64,000 nt of DNA, from assembly GCF_000001735.4 (NCBI RefSeq), contig NC_003075.7:10107001-10171000 (forward strand). The letters are read 5' to 3'. Below, in pieces: positions 45,825 through 57,309 of the stretch (within the stretch, counting starts at the first letter, position 1; every line of letters begins with the position of its first letter). The stretch is from Arabidopsis thaliana (Eukaryota > Streptophyta > Magnoliopsida > Brassicales > Brassicaceae). Made by a program: the position numbers and the translations under genes. The notes under the pieces are model-generated. The model ran no database searches. It saw nothing but the letters and a program-made list of their open reading frames with translations, and was not told the origin of the DNA.

Positions 45825-48125
45825 ATGGTAGAACGCAAGAAACGGAAACAGATTCAGAGAAACAACAGTGAGAGCAACAGGAATCAAAAGAGACGAATTT
45901 CACATGATAAGATTAATAGAGATGAGCTTGTAGTTTACAGAATCTTATGTCCTATTGATGTTGTTGGAGGTGTTATAGGTAAAAGTGGTAAAGTCATCAA
46001 CGCCATTAGGCATAACACAAAAGCCAAGATCAAAGTATTTGATCAGTTACATGGTTGCAGCCAAAGAGTCATAACAATCTATTGCTCTGTTAAAGAGAAA
46101 CAAGAAGAAATCGGTTTTACGAAGAGCGAAAACGAGCCTCTTTGTTGTGCACAAGATGCTCTTCTTAAAGTCTATGATGCAATTGTAGCTAGTGATGAAG
46201 AGAACAACACTAAGACTAATGTAGATAGAGATGATAACAAGGAATGCCGTCTTTTAGTTCCGTTTAGTCAATCTTCTAGTTTGATTGGTAAGGCTGGTGA
46301 GAACATTAAGAGGATAAGACGTAGAACTAGAGCTAGTGTTAAGGTTGTTTCGAAAGATGTTTCGGATCCTTCACATGTTTGTGCCATGGAATATGACAAT
46401 GTAGTTGTGGTTAGTATCTGAAATAGCGTCTTTATTTGCCTGTTCTTTGTTGCTTTCTATTGATGTTTTTCGGTCTTTTGATCGAATAGATATCTGGTGA
46501 GCCTGAATCCGTGAAGCAAGCGCTTTTTGCTGTTTCTGCAATCATGTACAAGATCAATCCTCGTGAAAATATTCCTCTAGATTCAACCAGCCAAGATGTT
46601 CCAGCAGCTAGTGTTATAGTTCCATCAGATCTTTCTAATTCTGTCTATCCTCAAACGGGATTTTACTCGAATCAAGATCATATTCTTCAGCAAGGGGCGG
46701 GTGTTCCGTCATATTTCAATGCACTATCTGTATCTGACTTTCAAGGTTACGCAGAAACCGCTGCGAATCCAGTGCCTGTTTTTGCTTCTTCTCTCCCAGT
46801 GACTCATGGTTTTGGTGGGTCTTCCAGATCAGAAGAGCTGGTTTTTAAAGTCTTGTGCCCTTTGTGCAATATTATGCGTGTAATCGGGAAAGGAGGATCA
46901 ACCATTAAAAGAATAAGAGAAGCAAGCGGTTCTTGTATTGAGGTTAATGACTCGAGAACAAAGTGTGGTGATGATGAGTGTGTTATCATTGTCACTGCTA
47001 CAGAGGTTTGGTTCTGCTTTTTAACTTTATTTTATAGTTATGAAGATATTGTTTTGTTGTTTGAGTACTCCTTTCGTTTTTATGCAGTCTCCTGATGATA
47101 TGAAGTCTATGGCTGTTGAAGCTGTTCTTCTTCTGCAAGAGTATATCAACGATGAGGATGCGGAAAATGTTAAGATGCAACTTCTTGTTTCTTCTAAGGT
47201 TATTGGATGCGTTATAGGGAAGAGTGGCTCAGTCATAAACGAAATCAGGAAAAGAACCAATGCTAATATCTGTATCTCGAAAGGGAAAAAGGATGACCTT
47301 GTTGAGGTTATAATCCTTCTTTTTTCTTCTGTTGCTTTTGTATTCTGTTTGAAATATAATATTTTCTATCCATTAGGTATCAGGTGAAGTCAGTAGTGTG
47401 AGAGACGCTCTCATTCAGATCGTTCTAAGACTTCGAGAGGATGTTTTAGGAGACAAAGATAGTGTTGCTACTAGGAAACCTCCTGCAAGAACTGATAACT
47501 GTAGTTTCTTATCGGGTAGTAGTAATGCCGGTTATACACTTCCATCGTTCATGTCTTCAATGGCTTCTACAAGCGGATTCCATGGTTATGGAAGCTTTCC
47601 GGTAAAAAGTTGCATATTGGATTTCCACTGAATCTCTTGTAGTCAATTCCAAAGTCATGACTTAGGCTTTTTCTATATACAGGCAGGAGATAATGTTTTG
47701 GGATCAACCGGTCCATACTCATATGGACGGTAAACTTGCAAACTTGGCTTCTTTGTTATCATTAAGACTCTTTTTCTCTGTAAATGATCTTTCTTTATCT
47801 ATAGTTTGCCTTCATCTTCTGCTCTGGAGATTCTAATCCCGGCGCATGCAATGAGTAAAGTTATGGGAAAAGGAGGAGGCAATTTGGAAAACATAAGAAG
47901 GGTTTGTTTCTGAAATCTTTTGATAATCTTTATTTCGGTTTTCTTCTTCTTCTTCTTTTTTCTTGATTTGGTGATTACCTCTATCTACTTCAGATATCGG
48001 GAGCGATGATAGAAATATCTGCTTCCAAAACGTCACATGGTGATCACATTGCTCTCTTATCCGGCACACTTGAACAGATGCGTTGTGCAGAGAACTTGGT
48101 CCAAGCTTTTGTTATGTCCACTTGA
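45825..48125 (+). CDS. RNA-binding protein with five KH domains (RCF3/HEN4 family)
   Basis: Exons are 45825-46409, 46490-47005, 47088-47306, 47377-47601, 47683-47729, 47805-47901 and 47994-48125, giving 606 codons plus stop. The N-terminus is strongly basic (MVERKKRKQIQRNN, NQKRRISHDK), a likely nuclear signal. Five KH cores with the GxxG loop are visible: VIGKSGKVINAIR (KH1), LIGKAGENIKRIRR (KH2), VIGKGGSTIKRIRE (KH3), VIGKSGSVINEIRK (KH4) and VMGKGGGNLENIRR (KH5). KH1-KH2 and KH3-KH4 are tandem pairs; a Ser/Gly/Pro-rich linker of about 70 residues divides KH4 from KH5. This layout is that of the plant poly(C)-binding-like HEN4/RCF3/FLK group, which act in nuclear mRNA processing and flowering control. 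Its own target is unknown to me. Confidence 0.92.
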
Positions 48126-50956
48126 AAAAAAATAGTTAGGGATCATTAGGCCGAGATGAATTTTTTTTCCTTTTATCTCTCTGTCTCTAGCTTTTTGGTG
48201 AGTTTCATCACTTCTGCTTATCGTTTGTTTTAGCGAGCTGTTAGCACGATTAAATGTACTATATCTATAACTTATGGTGCCTTTGTTAGTTTCAAGCTTT
48301 TGCTTAATCCTCTGAGCTTAAACCGGCTCTGTTCTGCAGCTTTAATCATAGTTTGAGTCTTGCGACTCCTTCTTTTGCTATGTCATTTGGTTTGGTTCGG
48401 TTCAACACTTCAACGGTTATGTTTGTAGGCTCTCTTTAGGAGTTAGGAATAAAGACCCTCTCTTATTATGAGTAACGTAACTAACATACATCTATGCAAA
48501 AAGTACGTGAAGTCGTAAACGAGAATCCAAAAGTACATTTGTAAATAATAATATTATTAGACAAATCGTGATAATAAGTTAACGTAATTACGTAAATATG
48601 TATATGTTTGTGTTCATCACATGTACACTGATATACGGACTACGGAGGAATACAAACATATCATATGATTGGTTGGTTTTCCCATTTTATAATAAATAAA
48701 TGTGTACGATCATAACAATAAAACTAAATAATTATGAGAAATAATAGTTAGATAGATGATCTGGAAATCGTGTTACTAATATATTTAGCTGGATTTTGAT
48801 TAAATTATTCTCTTGAATTATGATGCAAGAGTGTGTTATTTAGGACGGAAGAATCTTGGATGTTTCATAATCTTTTGTTTCTATTTTTTTCAACTGATGT
48901 TGCTGCGTTTGCATTTAATAGTCACATGTTTTTCTCTGTTGTACTCCATTATTTTTCATCATATTCTATATTGGAATTATCGTAATTTTTTTATATAATT
49001 TTCCCACCAAGATTTTACATCTTTTCTTACAACAATTTAAAGCTCTCATTTAAACCCCCTATAAAAATATTCACTTGTTATATTATGAACTTCAGTACTT
49101 TTACTATGTGATATTGTACATGGTTTCAAGAACAATGAAATCCAAATGTAAGAGTTACACAATTTAAGAGAATATATATTGTACGGAGGCACGATGTGGC
49201 GTTTTTACGTCGATGATCAAAGGTGAGAAAAGGCGGGACGTGCAAACTAAGAATGGACTCATGACAGGATGTGCATGTGACACCAATATCTGCGGCTTTT
49301 TTTTTTTACTTACTTGCTAAGTCTCTTCCCTTATTGATTCAGATCTAAATCAATGCTATGTACTGTGTCATTTCAGAATTAACACATGACTTGTCCAAAA
49401 CATTTTCACATCTTTTGTTTTTTCGTCCAACTATATATCATCTTAAATATATTGAGGTTGATTGTAGTAACGCTTAATTAACAAATTGTACTAAGAATGT
49501 ATTATTGGTTATAGTCGGCAAAACTCTTCTTCGCAATTTCCTATTGTACGTAATTCTATTTTTAATAAAAGAAGAAGACTTTGATAAGTAAATCTTAAAT
49601 GAAAGAAATGAGAAATATCAAATTTAAGAACTGACTTGTCTCTTCTCATATTCAAAATATAAGTAATTTTATTAGAAAACATTGCAAGAAAAAAAATTAT
49701 GCATCTGATCATTTATCTTTTGCTACAAACCTCAAACGCAATAGTTAATCCAATGAATGGATTCTCGTTGAAACGATTTTCTAACAGAATTCTAAAAAAC
49801 TAATCGAAACTCCAAATTTATTAGAGAAACAAATGATGTCTTCATTGCTAACACATTCATTCAATTTTGTTTTACCCAAATGGTGTTGCACTCCAAAGAC
49901 GTAGATTGACCGTCTGCTAGCAATATTGAAACATCATTCCACACTGATTTTAAAGTATGAGAATAGATGGTAATATTGTTCACTTACAAAATTGTAATAT
50001 TTCCCTCATAGTAATAGAATTAGTTCTTTTGCGCATTCACGTTATTCTAAATCCACCATTGATAACTGTGAATTGACAAGTTTTAATGTCCAAAACAATA
50101 TCAGTATCAATACCCAAGTATCATTTCTCAACATATATTTATTTCGTTTTAGATTAGGTTGTCGTGTAGATCTTTTTCATGAGTACTAAGAAAATATTCT
50201 AAAGAATTTTGTTTTATTCCTAATTAATATATTGTTTTTTTGATGTCATCAATAAATAAATTTAAAGAATAGAAATAAAATTAAAAAATCTTTCAAATAT
50301 TTGCATTGAAAACAAAAAAGAAAAACTAATTTAAAATAAAGATTAACTTTTAAAACTACAACTAATTCAAACGAAGGAAATATGTGAGAAATTTCAATTT
50401 TTTAAAATGGTGTCTAAACTAAAGTTGTTAAAATTGAAAAAATATATAAAATACATGAAAGTATGCCAACATATGTAATGGAGTTTGTGTTTCTGGCCAA
50501 TCCTATGATTGGAATCCAAATTTCCATTTCATCGCCTAGTAAATCGAATTATCGAACTTATAAAGAACAAAAGAAATGTCCTAAGAATAGACTAGAGCAT
50601 TAGGCAAATCCAATTCATTCTCAACAAATGACCTAACGACTTATCATGTGGTACAGCTAAGTCGAAAATCTTTTATTGAATCCACTATAATAATACAACT
50701 CTATATATCTCATGCGAATGAATAATAAAATCATCTTTGTATAAAATAATAATACACTCTACAATTATGTGTATAATATATTATGAGTCCAAAGACTAAA
50801 TAATTACATAATTTTAAAATTAGGAAGAAAAAAAAAAAACTAAGAGGATCTATTTATCTTCTTCCTCCTTCCATTTATTTTAAATCATCTCTCCTTCTTT
50901 AGATTCCTTTCTATCTTCTTCTCTTCTCAAAGATCTGATTCTCTCAAGTCTCACCA
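48126..50956. other. Intergenic 2.8 kb between KH and F-box genes
   Basis: The left part (to about 48450) is the KH gene 3' flank. The remainder is AT-rich with no supported gene. The F-box leader is probably the CT-rich stretch 50861-50956 (CTTCTTCCTCCTTCC, then CTTCTTCTCTTCTC). Confidence 0.6.
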
Positions 50957-52099
50957 ATGGCGATAATTCTCCGTTCATCAGATCCACTCCTCTCACGAAT
51001 CCATCCGGAACCACAAGAAATCGACCACTTCGATAACCTCCCAGACTCAATCCTCCTCCTCATCTTCAACAACATCGGCGACGTCAAAGCCTTAGGTCGT
51101 TGCTCCGTCGTCTCCAAAAGATTCCATTCCTTAATCCCTCAAGTCGAAAATGTCTTCGTTCGTGTCGATTGCGTTATCTCCGACGACGATTCTTCCTCTC
51201 TCCTCTCCGATAAACCTCGATCCGCCTCCGCCGCTTCTCCTTTCTCCGCCATTTTCCGTCTCGTCTTCAAGCCGTTACAAGCTTTGGGACAGTTCCTTAA
51301 ACGCTCAGGTTCTTCTTCTCTTCCTTCAGGATCATCTCCTTCTTCGTTGTTGATTAGTGGTGGTGATGATGGAGAGATTGAACAAGGAGGTGTAACGCAT
51401 CATTCACCGACTCAGGTTTTGAAAAACTTCGATGAGATTAAGTTTCTTAAAATCGAGCTTCCTAGTGGTGAATTAGGGATTGATGATGGTGTTTTATTGA
51501 AATGGAGAGCTGAATTTGGTTCTACTCTCGAGAATTGTGTGATCCTCGGTGCTTCCTCTGTGATTCCGCCGACGAATTCGGATAAGACGGAAGCGAGTTC
51601 GGCTCCCGTCGCGGCGGTGGAAGATAATGGAAGTATACCGGAATCGTTTTATACAAACGGAGGGCTTAAGCTACGTGTTGTATGGACTATAAGCTCTTTG
51701 ATTGCTGCTTCCGCTAGACATTACTTGTTGCAACCGATTATAGCAGAGCATAAGACGCTTGATAGTTTAGTGCTTACTGATGTTGATGGTCAAGGAGTTT
51801 TGTGTATGAATCGAGATCAGTTAGAGGAATTGAGAGTGAAACCATTGTCAGCTTCTTCAGCTTCTAAGAGGACTCTTGTACCTGCTTTGAATATGAGACT
51901 TTGGTATGCTCCTTCTTTGGAATTGCCTGATGGGACTGTGTTGAAGGGAGCTACGCTTGTGGCGATTAGGCCGAGTGAGTCGAAGAAGGAGGTGTGTGAT
52001 GTGTCTTGGGTTTCTTCTGCGTTTGATGAGCCTTATGGGGTAGCTGCTAAGATGTTGGTTAAGAGAAGGACTTATTGTCTTGAAATGAATTCGTTCTAA
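50957..52099 (+). CDS. F-box protein (intronless, 380 residues)
   Basis: Probable substrate-recognition subunit of an SCF-type E3 ubiquitin ligase. The F-box spans about residues 24-64: FDNLPDSILLLIFNNIGDVK, then ALGRCSVVSKRFHSLIPQV. The Leu-Pro start and Trp-lacking end are usual for plant F-boxes. A Ser/Pro-rich variable segment follows (about 68-150), then a C-terminal region without LRR or Kelch repeats but with conserved-looking stretches such as VLKNFDEIKFLKIELPSGELG and RVVWTISSLIAASARHYLLQP. This end is typical of a small plant-specific F-box subgroup for which I know no substrate. The ORF is uninterrupted and GC-richer than its flanks. The start ACCAATGG is a good context. Confidence 0.92.
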   Translation: MAIILRSSDPLLSRIHPEPQEIDHFDNLPDSILLLIFNNIGDVKALGRCSVVSKRFHSLIPQVENVFVRVDCVISDDDSSSLLSDKPRSASAASPFSAIFRLVFKPLQALGQFLKRSGSSSLPSGSSPSSLLISGGDDGEIEQGGVTHHSPTQVLKNFDEIKFLKIELPSGELGIDDGVLLKWRAEFGSTLENCVILGASSVIPPTNSDKTEASSAPVAAVEDNGSIPESFYTNGGLKLRVVWTISSLIAASARHYLLQPIIAEHKTLDSLVLTDVDGQGVLCMNRDQLEELRVKPLSASSASKRTLVPALNMRLWYAPSLELPDGTVLKGATLVAIRPSESKKEVCDVSWVSSAFDEPYGVAAKMLVKRRTYCLEMNSF

Positions 52100-55000
52100 A
52101 GCTTGACGATTTCGCTAAGTCGGATCTGAGGTATTAAAATACTCTGTTTTTAAAGTAATTTTGAGTATCTATTGTGAGACTAAGGAACTAGTATTGGTTT
52201 ATTGATTCTAGGAATTAGAACGAATTCATTATAAATTTGACTTTGAAGATTGTAAATTTTATGTTTTGGACAAGTTTCATTGTCACAAACCTTATTCTTG
52301 GTTCTTTCTTGTTTGATAGGTGAATGAATCACAAAGGCTAACCAGGTTTTGAAAGAGAGAGACTACAATGCATAAGATCAGTTTTGTATGCAGTGTGACT
52401 AATCTTAGATTCACCAATGGAGCTCAATTCTATGTGTTATTGGTCTATTGGAAGGTTCGAATTCCGTCTGCTTGGTCATCGGAAACCGCATTCGCTGGCT
52501 GTTTTTTGTTTTAGCTGGCAAAGCAATCATGTAAGAGCAAGTTTTAATCTTATAAAATCTTCCATGTAGCAAGTTTTCTTTCATTATTTATGTGAATATT
52601 GTTTGTAGGTAAGAGATACAGTTGCTTTGCTTCTCCTTGTCTTTTGTATACTTGTCCCAAGTTGTTTAAAAAATAATATTGAGCAATGTAAAGTACTTTA
52701 TTACTTTTTACCACATCAGGTAATTTCGTTTGCCACCTACTTGTTCGTAATTCCTCTAAATTTCGTATTTTTTGGCATTATTTTTCTTTTAAAGTTTTTC
52801 ATTCAATACCAAAGGCAAAGAGTGGTTCAGGAGACTCAGGGACCTGTACCACCATTGGATTCTGGTTCGGTCCTAAAGCTAAACTAAAACTACAGTATAT
52901 TTTATAAAAAGAAAGCAAAAGTTTCGACGTATGTTATCTAATATTTACATATTAATCTACTCAACCTATTATCTACCATGTTAACTACATATGGAATTTG
53001 AACTCATTTTTGAACCAATGATTTTTTTGCAATTTATGTGTTGATCAAATCATTGAAAACCCAATGAAATGCAACTTGGTCTAAAACTAGCGACGTTGTT
53101 AAAATATGTATTGGTGGACTTGGACGCAAGCAATGTGTGTGCCTAAATTGTTTTAAAGATATTCTCAAAAAATTTAAAAAATTCCGCTTTACATTGATTA
53201 CATATGCATATCACATGACAAGAAGTATTATATATGTTGATATGCTTAGTCTGTTTGAAAGATATTGGATACTTCAAGAAGAAAGAGCCCACTTGTTTAC
53301 TTTCGGGCAGGCAAAAAGTTTGTGATTGGGATGAAATTATTGTACCCTTTTTGACAACAAAATTAATATGATTACTTACGGAAATTTTAGTGGACATTGA
53401 GTAATGATGATAATGTAGAATATATGTCACAATTGTCATTATTTAAGATCAAATAAATATTTTTTCCGTAATAATTCTGATGAAATCACTATTTCGCTCA
53501 GATACGTTCACACACCACTTTTTACCATAAAAATATAATTTACATAAAACAAAATGATATGCTTTTGTTATCTATGTGAGTTTAATCCTTGTAAATTTTT
53601 TTGTAAAAAAAGCGACATTTTAATTTGCATCAGAACGTGTTCGAGTTTTACTTTGTCCCTGCAATGATCAAATGATCTGGTGACGAGTGAAAGTTGTGAT
53701 TATTAAGTAAGTATACAATTGTATTTTCAGTAAACAAAGATTAAGAACATGTGTAGCTCTAACCAAACTTAATTTTTTCGTTTCAGCTCAATGGGGACAT
53801 TTTATGGTTCAAGCATTGCTTAAGCTTAGGGTTAGGCATTGCTTAACTCTCAAACAAAACAACCATTTATCGTTGCAAACGATTCATCTAATTTTCTTTG
53901 CTTTAACTTTAATAAACATACTAACATATACATAGCAACTTCTATTGTAAGAAAAGAAAGATAAACATTATCTTCCTCTCTTAATCAGCTTTATTATTAT
54001 ATTCATGAATAAATCTGATTGACGTAATTTAATCTATAACCAAAGAGACTTTTATTTTCGAAAAGAACAAAATCACGGACTTCTCATTGTGCATGTAAAG
54101 GCTTTGGAGGAAAAAAAGAAAGAAATGGATGGTTAAAGGCTTCCCGAACATTAAGGCTTTTTCCCCCAAAAGAAGTAAAGAACATATTATGTCGAATATA
54201 TTATACACAAATGTAGAAAATGACCTCTCCACTCTTCAGAGCCTAAAGAAAAACTGTTTAATTAATTCAAAAATGAAGTAAAGTTTAACTAAAAGAAATA
54301 GTTTAGTTAAGATATCTGAATAAAAATATTGGTTAGATCTATGATCTATCAAACGGATCAGTACATGTACATCCTATATGAAGAACCTCCGATGCTTAAT
54401 TTGTATCTAATTTTAGTTTGAATCATCAACTATCTATTTTTTGTATGTTTTTCACTTTTACTTTTTGTTTTTAAAAAGCCATGGTCTGTAATTTTATCCA
54501 CCAGTTTGTGGTAAAAGTCTTGAGACTTGCTAATATGTAGACCGTAGACGTACAGTCACAGTTTGTTTCGAAAAATCTAAAGTTGGTTCTAATTGATTGA
54601 CAATGTAAACTTATTAAGAATATTCCCTTTGGAGAAATAACTTTCTGAAAGAGAAGGTTCGGGATTATAAGGCCTTCTTCTTTCCGGCCCACTGGAGTCC
54701 AATCTTCGTCGAAAGAAACCGCAAGAGCAAAAAAAGTGAAGCAACTCTTTTAGAAAACAAAACTCATGTAAAAGAAAACTTCTAATGGGTCGATAAACCT
54801 TGAAACAAAGTCAATGTTCTAAGCCCAATATAAACTTAACCAGATAAAGAAAAGAAAAAATCATATACACAAGTGTTGATACAAACTTATATATTATGAA
54901 TTCATAATTACTGTATATAGAAGTCAATATAAGTATAATAATAATAAAATATAAACTATATAAAATCAATAATATATTGCAATTGTTGAAAACAGTATCA

Positions 55001-56211
55001 ATAAACATTTGCCAATTGCGATGTTACATAATTATATTCAAAAATTATATTTATTAAAAACCTACAAAATTATGTGTTTTCATAATAAAATGGTTATCTC
55101 CAAACACTTTTGTGTTATTTAAAATATTTTGTAATGTCTATTGTTTCTAATGTTTTAGGCCAATATAATATTGGGACTCCCAATCAAAGGTTTTTTAAGA
55201 TATTATTATCTTTCTCACTTTTGGAAATTACTTGAAAGTACCTAAGCCTCAAACACACATGAATCACAAGTAAAACAACTTTACTCTAAATCCCAAAACC
55301 ACACAAAAGTTGAAAGTTTTCTAATAAACAACTAAAAGAATGAATTTAATAATACTTTGTCTAGTACCCTAAAAGATGGGTTAGCCATGTGGGTGCAGAA
55401 GATCAAGTAGCCCATGAAAGAAAAAGTTAAAAAAACTTATAATAATATAAACAGATCATAAGAAATAAAATCATGAAAATTTGGGAATAGCCATTGTTGA
55501 AGACAACAGCTGTCAAATGAAGAAGATATATTCATAAGATAGATAGATTATAAAAACAATACATATGGAGAGAGATGATGCTAAGGAAGAAGGGAACCAA
55601 ACATAGAGCACAACAGGAGACAATTCATTTTGATTTTCACTCTCTTCAATGCATAATGGCCTTACCCTCAATTTTTCAGTTTTGTCTATCAAAATTATTT
55701 ATTTCCCTGATTATTATGTATATTTTCTTTCTTTCTATTTTTATTTACAAGTTTTTTTTTGTCTCTTCACTTAATTTCTGTATTTTTTATTTTTTTGGGA
55801 AAATTCTTAATTTCTGTATTTAATTCTTCTGAGTATTTGATTTGATTCAATCTAGTACCTTAAAAGGATCGCCCTATTGCCTTGACCTACCATTTGTTCA
55901 TGAATACCAAGAAACAGTATCTTCGTACTATAAACAATTTACTAAAGAAAAAAAAAATGCTAACTATACCAATTACATGGCAAAAATAACATTCAAAAAT
56001 TCAATTATAAACTCACAAACAAAATGCTATTATCACAAATACAACATTACAAGCACAATGCAAAAAGATTTCCAAAGACCCTCAATACATAAAACAAAAC
56101 CCTAACACACATCAGACAACGAAAGAGATTAACATTTGTTTTGAAATAAACCAAAGATAAACATACAAAATGAGCATTTGAACAAAACCAAAGATGCAAT
56201 AATTAATATCA
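52100..56211. other. Intergenic 4.1 kb between F-box gene and TCP2 3' end
   Basis: 52100-52700 is the F-box 3' flank, possibly with a UTR intron (GATAGGTGAATG near 52316). From there to the TCP2 stop I see AT-rich DNA with short ORFs only. The ORF at 52627-52887 is hydrophobic but T-rich and shows no family; I do not call it a gene. The TCP2 3' UTR lies at the right end. Confidence 0.55.
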
Positions 56212-57309
56212 TCAGTTCTTGCCTTTACCCTTATGTTCTGATGAGTTTCTGCATCCATTTTCATAGTAAAGCTGAAACTGGTGATTGTGGTGGTGATTCT
56301 CTGCAGGCAGTGCACCGAATAAGAACTGTGGACCTCCTCCACTTTCTGATGTTGGAAACCTCTGTAGATTAGCGAGGAATGACTGATGCTGATTTGTTGA
56401 ATTGGACTGAAGGGTCCCCCTGTTGAAACCACTGAAGCCACCACCTGATGCGGCGGAGACGGCAGCTCCGGCGCCGGAGGGTGTTGACATATTAAAATCA
56501 AGATTGAATGCTCCGCCGTTGGATTCTGCCGGTGATATCAAATGGTCGGGAACGAATGAAAACTCTTGATGCTGATGATGAGGATGATGATGATGATGAT
56601 CGGAGATTGATGAGAAAGGATGAGAATTTGTTGAAATAGGGAAATGGGTTTGTTGACCCGACCCGAGAATTAAACCCGAACTGAAATACTCCATTGGAGA
56701 TGAAGAAGGAGCTGAAGCCATCCATTGCCGGTTTGAGTTAACCGGATCTGAACCGGAATTTAACAAATCCGTAAACGAAGTGTGGTTATGATCTCTTTCC
56801 TTGGTCTCTTTAGCTGTTCTCTCTCTAGCCCTCTCTCTAGCTTTATCTCTAAGCTCCGATCTTGATAAAGACAAACCAGAAGAGTTCTTGCTCGTGTCTG
56901 AATTGCTACTACAAGCAGATTTAGACAAGGAATTAGCAGCAACTGTTGTTAATGTCTGATTCTGGTGATTCTCGTCATCGGTCGGAAAATGAGTGTTGTT
57001 GAGTGAAGGAAGCTCAGAGATTGAATCTTCAGCAGCTTTGATTAACCATTCAACAGCTTTGCTAGGTTGATCATAACCTAACCGATCTTGAAGATCATAG
57101 AATTGAAGAGCGGTGGAGACTGATAACCGGACACGACGGTCACGTGGTCCTTTAGAAGTCAAGACTTTGCTGTGTCGATCTTTACCACCGGAAGCTCGTG
57201 AAACCCTAATTATCCGGGAAGAATTGTGATGCCACCGGCTTAACCGGTTGTTCACTTCGTTATCCACAACGTCGCCATTGTTGTTATTCTTCATTAGATC
57301 TCCAATCAT
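56212..57309 (-). CDS. TCP2: TCP-family transcription factor TCP2 (CIN class)
   Basis: Class II, CINCINNATA-type TCP factor that limits leaf cell proliferation and shapes leaves; nuclear. Single 365-codon ORF. The TCP basic helix-loop-helix spans about 41-100: [52 protein letters not shown]. An R domain, present in only a few class II members, is at about 147-170 ([20 protein letters not shown]). Low-complexity His and Asn runs follow ([11 protein letters not shown]). The coding region holds a miR319 target (56402-56421). The 5' UTR is split by a leader intron, 58442-57678 on the minus strand (TTCTTCT/GTAAGT ... TTGCAG/GCTTG), with a first exon around 58510-58443. Confidence 0.97.
   Translation of the reverse strand: MIGDLMKNNNNGDVVDNEVNNRLSRWHHNSSRIIRVSRASGGKDRHSKVLTSKGPRDRRVRLSVSTALQFYDLQDRLGYDQPSKAVEWLIKAAEDSISELPSLNNTHFPTDDENHQNQTLTTVAANSLSKSACSSNSDTSKNSSGLSLSRSELRDKARERARERTAKETKERDHNHTSFTDLLNSGSDPVNSNRQWMASAPSSSPMEYFSSGLILGSGQQTHFPISTNSHPFSSISDHHHHHPHHQHQEFSFVPDHLISPAESNGGAFNLDFNMSTPSGAGAAVSAASGGGFSGFNRGTLQSNSTNQHQSFLANLQRFPTSESGGGPQFLFGALPAENHHHNHQFQLYYENGCRNSSEHKGKGKN
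56402..56421 (-). promoter_or_regulatory. miR319 target site in TCP2
   Basis: The plus strand here reads TTGGACTGAAGGGTCCCCCT, which differs from mature miR319 (TTGGACTGAAGGGAGCTCCCT) only toward the 3' end. The mRNA is therefore complementary over the seed and centre, with a mismatch or bulge near the target's 5' side. It encodes RGTLQSN. miR319 cleavage of TCP2, 3, 4, 10 and 24 is established knowledge. Confidence 0.93.

Noticed and set aside
52453..52470. GGTTCGAATTCC, like a tRNA B box
   Set aside because: No A box or acceptor stem at the right distance; it lies in the F-box gene 3' flank.
52627..52887. 86-codon hydrophobic ORF
   Set aside because: T-rich sequence gives hydrophobic residues automatically; no family or leader seen.
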